Assembly (NCBI GenBank): GCA_947175805.1
Contig: CAMWOF010000058.1
Span: 1-10,438, forward strand
Source: an uncultured Clostridiaceae bacterium
Lineage (GTDB): Bacteria > Bacillota > Clostridia > Lachnospirales > Lachnospiraceae
Length of the DNA: 10,438 bases
Reading direction: 5' to 3'
The position numbers were made by a program, and so were the translations under genes. This document shows positions 7,288-10,438 of this stretch, in pieces. Under the pieces are notes generated by a model that saw nothing but the letters and a program-made list of their open reading frames with translations, made no database searches and was not told the origin of the DNA. Positions within the stretch are counted from its first letter, which is position 1, and each line of letters starts with the position of its first letter.

Positions 7288-8801
7288 TTTATATAGACCA
7301 GAACAGAACGGATTATAATAATGATTTCCGCTCCATGCTGCAGGCATTTTTTATCAGCGAAAAGCTGATTGCGGCACAGGTTTTAGAGGACGGATTGGGT
7401 CTGGTTGATAAAAAGCGGGATGGAGAAATTCTTCCCCCACCCCGCTTTGCAATGATTATCCGGTACAGTGACGAAGGGATTTCCTTTCGTATTTTAGAGC
7501 CGGTAAGCGCACCGTCTGCCGGACAGGCGCCGGTCACATACGAGGAGTGTGAAAGCAGCTTTGTCGCCTGCGATTACAGGGACAAGCAGACCTGGAAGCA
7601 TGAGATTCACAGCGGAATATATGAGATTTTGTCAGTATATACGGGAAGGACGCTGCCCTGGGGGTTTTTAACCGGGGTGCGCCCGACAAAGCTCGCCACG
7701 GAATTTTTGGAGCAGGGGACGACAAAAGAGGAGATTCACAGCTATTTTGTTGACACCTGCCACACCACTTGCCAAAAGGCAGATATATGCATAGAGGTGG
7801 CGCAGGAAGAACAGAGACTGCTTGATGGTATTGATTTTCAGAAAGAATACTGCCTGTATGTGGGGATTCCCTTTTGTCCCACCAGGTGCCTTTACTGCTC
7901 TTTTGCCTCATATCCGATTGCATCATACCAAAGCCGGGTCGATGCATATTTGGATGCGCTGGAGCAGGAAATAACATACGCCGCCGGGGCATACCGGGAC
8001 AGGCGGTTAATTTCTGTGTACATAGGCGGCGGTACGCCTACCTCCATCTCGGCGGCACAGCTAAACCGCCTGTTGGACATGCTCATGTCAGCCTTTGACA
8101 TGTCCCATGTCAGGGAATTTACAGTGGAGGCGGGAAGGCCGGATAGCATTACCGCAGAGAAGCTGCAGGTTTTAAAACGGCACGGGATTAGCAGGATCAG
8201 CATCAATCCCCAGACGATGCACGATGAGACGCTAAAGCTGATTGGCCGGGCACATACAGTGCAGCAGACACTTGACACCTTTGCCCTGGCGAGGGACATG
8301 GGCTTTGACAATATTAATACAGATATGATAGTGGGGCTGCCGGGCGAGGCTTTGTCTCATGTGGAGGAGACGCTGGCGGCCTTGTTCCGCCTACAGCCGG
8401 AGAGTTTGACGGTACATTCTCTGGCGATTAAGCGGGCGGCGAATTTAAATGCGCAGCTTGAGCAGTATCAGCACGTGATAAAGGGCAGCACCAATGAAAT
8501 GCTGCTCTCTGCAGACGCCTGCGCCCGCAGGATGGATATGCACCCCTACTATCTTTACCGTCAGAAAAATATTCCGGGGAATCTGGAAAATATCGGATAC
8601 GCCCTTCGGGGCAGGGAGTGCCTCTACAACATCTTAATCATGGAGGAGAAGATGGATATATTGGCGCTGGGAGCAGGCGCATCCACCAAGCGGGTGTTTC
8701 ATCAGGAGAACCGCATAGAACGGGTAGAAAACGTGAAATGCGTGGACGATTATATCGGGCGCATCGATGAGATGCTTGAGAGGAAACGGGCGCTGCTGTG
8801 A
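7284..8801 (+). CDS. hemZ: Radical SAM protein HemZ, coproporphyrinogen dehydrogenase-like
   Basis: A 505-residue protein close in length to Bacillus HemZ (about 500). An N-terminal part of about 190 residues has the segment LPWGFLTGVRPTKL, a mark of the HemZ group. The radical SAM core follows: FCPTRCLYCSF with Cys198, Cys202 and Cys205 as the CxxxCxxC ligands of a 4Fe-4S cluster; IGGGTPTSIS for S-adenosylmethionine binding; then EAGRPDSI, SINPQTM and DMIVGLPGE. The C-terminal PGNLENIGYALRG and LGAGASTKRVF also fit HemZ. The family is named for oxygen-independent conversion of coproporphyrinogen III, but it is a divergent relative of HemN and its real reaction in many anaerobes is unsettled. 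No other haem gene is in the window. Its ATG overlaps the previous stop by four bases (ATGA), so the two are translationally coupled. The family call is firm; the reaction is not. Confidence 0.9.
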   Translation: MIYIDQNRTDYNNDFRSMLQAFFISEKLIAAQVLEDGLGLVDKKRDGEILPPPRFAMIIRYSDEGISFRILEPVSAPSAGQAPVTYEECESSFVACDYRDKQTWKHEIHSGIYEILSVYTGRTLPWGFLTGVRPTKLATEFLEQGTTKEEIHSYFVDTCHTTCQKADICIEVAQEEQRLLDGIDFQKEYCLYVGIPFCPTRCLYCSFASYPIASYQSRVDAYLDALEQEITYAAGAYRDRRLISVYIGGGTPTSISAAQLNRLLDMLMSAFDMSHVREFTVEAGRPDSITAEKLQVLKRHGISRISINPQTMHDETLKLIGRAHTVQQTLDTFALARDMGFDNINTDMIVGLPGEALSHVEETLAALFRLQPESLTVHSLAIKRAANLNAQLEQYQHVIKGSTNEMLLSADACARRMDMHPYYLYRQKNIPGNLENIGYALRGRECLYNILIMEEKMDILALGAGASTKRVFHQENRIERVENVKCVDDYIGRIDEMLERKRALL

Positions 8802-8820
8802 AACGGAGGATGCTGCATTT

Positions 8821-8868
8821 GTGAGCATATACACAGGGAACAAGGAAGAATATACGCAGGATACATAA
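8821..8868 (+). CDS. Possible 15-codon mini-ORF between hemZ and the HD-GYP gene
   Basis: GTG at 8821 opens a frame of 15 codons (MSIYTGNKEEYTQDT) that ends with TAA at 8866-8868. GGAGG at 8805-8809 lies 11 bases before the GTG, a little far but usable. The TAA overlaps the AAGGAG of the next gene, an arrangement that would couple translation. The peptide has no recognised motif. It may be a leader peptide, a remnant or chance; the frame is too short for coding statistics. Confidence 0.18.
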   Translation: MSIYTGNKEEYTQDT

Positions 8869-8877
8869 GGAGCAGTA

Positions 8878-9546
8878 ATGACGGACATAAGACAGGCAGA
8901 TACAACAAAAGATAGTTTGGAGGGAGCTGTTTTACCGGACACCTTCCCGGAGGATGCGGATGTGAGCGCTTACATTGCCAAAGACATGGAAAATGAAATC
9001 CGCCACGGTATGTGTGTATCTCTTTTGGCGGGCAAGGTTGCCAGAGAAATGAAGCTGGATCATAGTTTCTGCCATGATATTGAGATAGCGGGCATGCTGC
9101 ACGATATCGGCAAGCTGCGCATCAGCAGATACATTTACGGGAGAAGCGAAAACACCATGCAGATAGAGGAATTGCAGTATTTACGGCGGCACTCCTCCTT
9201 AGGCTATGACATTCTAAAGCAGCAGGGCTTTTCCGAGGATATATGCGACATGGTGCTGTACCACCACGAAAATTATGACGGTTCCGGTTATCCCTACAAT
9301 CTCATGAGGGATGATATTCCGTTAGGAGCTAGGATTATCCGGGTGTGCGATGTATTTGCAGCCCTATCATCGGACCGTCCTTACAGGGAGGCTTTTTCCT
9401 TTGAAAAAGCAACGGAAATGATGATAGATGAGGTAAAGGAATTTGATATGAAAATCTTTCTGGCATTTCAGAATGTCATCCATACCGAGGATATTAAGGA
9501 AGAATTGCTGGCAATTAAAGAGCAGAAATTTATGACCATGCAGTAG
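8878..9546 (+). CDS. Stand-alone HD-GYP-type phosphohydrolase
   Basis: A 222-residue protein with an HD-GYP domain, the family that hydrolyses cyclic di-GMP or related cyclic dinucleotides. Visible marks are MLHDIGK with His75-Asp76; the metal-binding His in LRRHSSLGYDIL; HHENYDGSGYP at 129-139, with the GYP signature intact; and ARIIRVCDVFAALSSDRPYR. The N-terminal 40 or so residues show no receiver, PAS or membrane segment, so it is a bare cytoplasmic enzyme. Two places differ from the usual family: the K-x-G-x-L stretch after HDIGK is replaced by IYGRSENTM, and the C-terminal HFDP is reduced to EFDM. AAGGAG at 8867-8872, 5 bases upstream, fixes the start. It lies between hemZ and hisS with only 17 bases before the hisS start, so it is probably in the operon. 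Activity on c-di-GMP is inferred; another HD substrate is possible. Confidence 0.88.
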   Translation: MTDIRQADTTKDSLEGAVLPDTFPEDADVSAYIAKDMENEIRHGMCVSLLAGKVAREMKLDHSFCHDIEIAGMLHDIGKLRISRYIYGRSENTMQIEELQYLRRHSSLGYDILKQQGFSEDICDMVLYHHENYDGSGYPYNLMRDDIPLGARIIRVCDVFAALSSDRPYREAFSFEKATEMMIDEVKEFDMKIFLAFQNVIHTEDIKEELLAIKEQKFMTMQ

Positions 9547-9563
9547 GAAGGAGCGGCACAAAT

Positions 9564-10438
9564 ATGGCAATGAAAAAGAAACCGGTTACAGGCATGAAGG
9601 ACATTCTGCCAAATGAAATGGCAATCCGTGACTATGTAATTGGCTTGATAAAGGAGACCTATAAACAGTTTGGATTCACATCTATGGAAACACCCTGCGT
9701 AGAACACATTGAGAATCTTTCCAGCAACCAGGGCGGGGAAAATGAAAAGCTGATTTTTAAGATTTTAAAACGGGGAGACAAGCTTACCTCTGCCATGGAT
9801 AAAGCTTCGGCAGAGGAGGTTAATGTACTGGTAGATGGAGGGCTGCGCTACGATTTGACACTTCCGTTATCCCGGTATTATGCCAATAATGCCAATGATT
9901 TGCCAAACCCATTTAAGGCGCTTCAAATGGGGAATGTATGGCGGGCAGACCGTCCTCAGAGGGGCAGATACCGCCAGTTTATGCAATGTGATATTGATAT
10001 ATTGGGGGAGCCCTCCATTCTTGCGGAAATCGAGTTGATTACAGCGACAACTACATTGCTTGGCAAGGTGGGCTTTTCTGATTTTACGATTCGCCTGAAT
10101 AACAGAAAGCTGCTAAAGGCGATGGCGGCATACAGCGGTTTTGCCGAGAAGGACTATGACAGTGTATTTATTACTTTGGATAAGATGGATAAAATCGGTA
10201 TCGAGGGTGTTGCCGATGACTTAGTGAATCAGGGTTATCCGAAAGAGAGTGTAGATAAGTATTTAGGGCTGTTTAAAAATGTATCACCGGACATCGAGGG
10301 TGTCCGTTACCTGAAGGAGACACTGGGAGATTTCTTAGAGGCGGGCGTAGCTGAAGACTTAGAGACGATTATCACCAGTGTAGAGGGAACAAAGTCAGCA
10401 GATTTTAAGATGGCTTTTGACCCTACATTAGTCAGAGG
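9564..10438 (+). CDS. hisS: Histidyl-tRNA synthetase, N-terminal part, cut by the window end
   Basis: The open frame runs from the ATG at 9564 to the window end (291 full codons, no stop), about two thirds of a normal HisRS. AAGGAG at 9548-9553 lies 10 bases before it. It attaches histidine to tRNA-His. Class II marks: the N-terminal VTGMKDILPNEMAIRDYV; LRYDLTLPLSRY around Arg95-Thr99; motif 2 from Trp126 as WRADRPQRGRYRQF followed by MQCDIDILGE; and the beginning of the histidine-specific loop as FDPTLVRG at the cut end. The RYDLT and RGRYRQFMQCD forms resemble eukaryotic and archaeal HisRS more than the RPEGT form of classical bacterial enzymes. The near-intact LVRG loop and the aminoacylation motifs argue against the paralogue HisZ. 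In Firmicutes hisS often lies downstream of rel and hemZ, and aspS often follows. There is no room for a T-box in the 17-base gap, so control is likely from upstream. Confidence 0.95.
   Translation, partial: MAMKKKPVTGMKDILPNEMAIRDYVIGLIKETYKQFGFTSMETPCVEHIENLSSNQGGENEKLIFKILKRGDKLTSAMDKASAEEVNVLVDGGLRYDLTLPLSRYYANNANDLPNPFKALQMGNVWRADRPQRGRYRQFMQCDIDILGEPSILAEIELITATTTLLGKVGFSDFTIRLNNRKLLKAMAAYSGFAEKDYDSVFITLDKMDKIGIEGVADDLVNQGYPKESVDKYLGLFKNVSPDIEGVRYLKETLGDFLEAGVAEDLETIITSVEGTKSADFKMAFDPTLVR

Noticed and set aside
8819..8856. TTGTGA and TATACG as a promoter in the gap before the HD-GYP gene
   Set aside because: The spacer is 26 bases, far beyond the 16-18 expected, and no better pair was found.
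9547..9563. T-box riboswitch ahead of hisS
   Set aside because: Only 17 bases separate the HD-GYP stop from the hisS start, and no T-box sequence or terminator was seen in front of it.
9564..10438. HisZ, the regulatory paralogue of HisRS
   Set aside because: The aminoacylation motifs, including motif 2 with RGRYRQF and the FDPTLVRG loop, are present, and the gene is in the normal hisS place.

Overview
The window looks like chromosomal DNA from an anaerobic member of the Clostridia, most likely a Lachnospiraceae-type gut Firmicute. The reasons are strong AGGAGG-type ribosome binding sites, the clostridial gene order apt-rel-(metallo-beta-lactamase-fold hydrolase)-hemZ-...-hisS, and a hybrid histidine kinase whose H-box (NNMSHDIRTPMNAIIGFT) is typical of the large hybrid-kinase families of that group. 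This placement is inferred from gene content and style, not from a database match.

Layout: every gene is on the + strand and tightly packed. (1) 47-3727 is a 1226-residue membrane hybrid histidine kinase with two extracytoplasmic solute-binding-type domains, one membrane segment, a PAS-like region, the HisKA/HATPase core and two receiver domains. (2) 3748-4275 is apt, adenine phosphoribosyltransferase. (3) 4335-6605 is a long bifunctional Rel/SpoT (p)ppGpp synthetase-hydrolase, with a good sigma-A-type promoter candidate just upstream. (4) 6640-7287 is a glyoxalase II-like metallo-hydrolase. (5) 7284-8801 is hemZ, a radical SAM protein whose start overlaps the previous stop by four bases. (6) 8878-9546 is a stand-alone HD-GYP-type phosphohydrolase. 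(7) 9564-10438 is the first ~291 codons of hisS, histidyl-tRNA synthetase, cut by the window end. There is no gap over about 80 bases, and no tRNA, rRNA, CRISPR array, insertion sequence or intrinsic terminator was seen.

How the genes fit together: apt, rel, the hydrolase, hemZ and hisS form a housekeeping block around purine salvage, the stringent response and histidyl-tRNA charging. Rel senses uncharged tRNA on the ribosome and HisRS charges tRNA, so their proximity is functionally sensible and is known in Firmicutes. Two signalling genes border or interrupt this block: the hybrid kinase directly upstream of apt, in a place often held by recJ in Firmicutes, and the HD-GYP gene between hemZ and hisS. 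A phosphorelay sensor, a (p)ppGpp enzyme and a candidate cyclic-dinucleotide phosphodiesterase therefore lie within 10 kb on one strand. I found no clear wholly new system. The most notable points are this signalling arrangement, the degenerate ligand pockets of the kinase sensor, and a HisRS whose motifs look eukaryote/archaea-like rather than classical bacterial.
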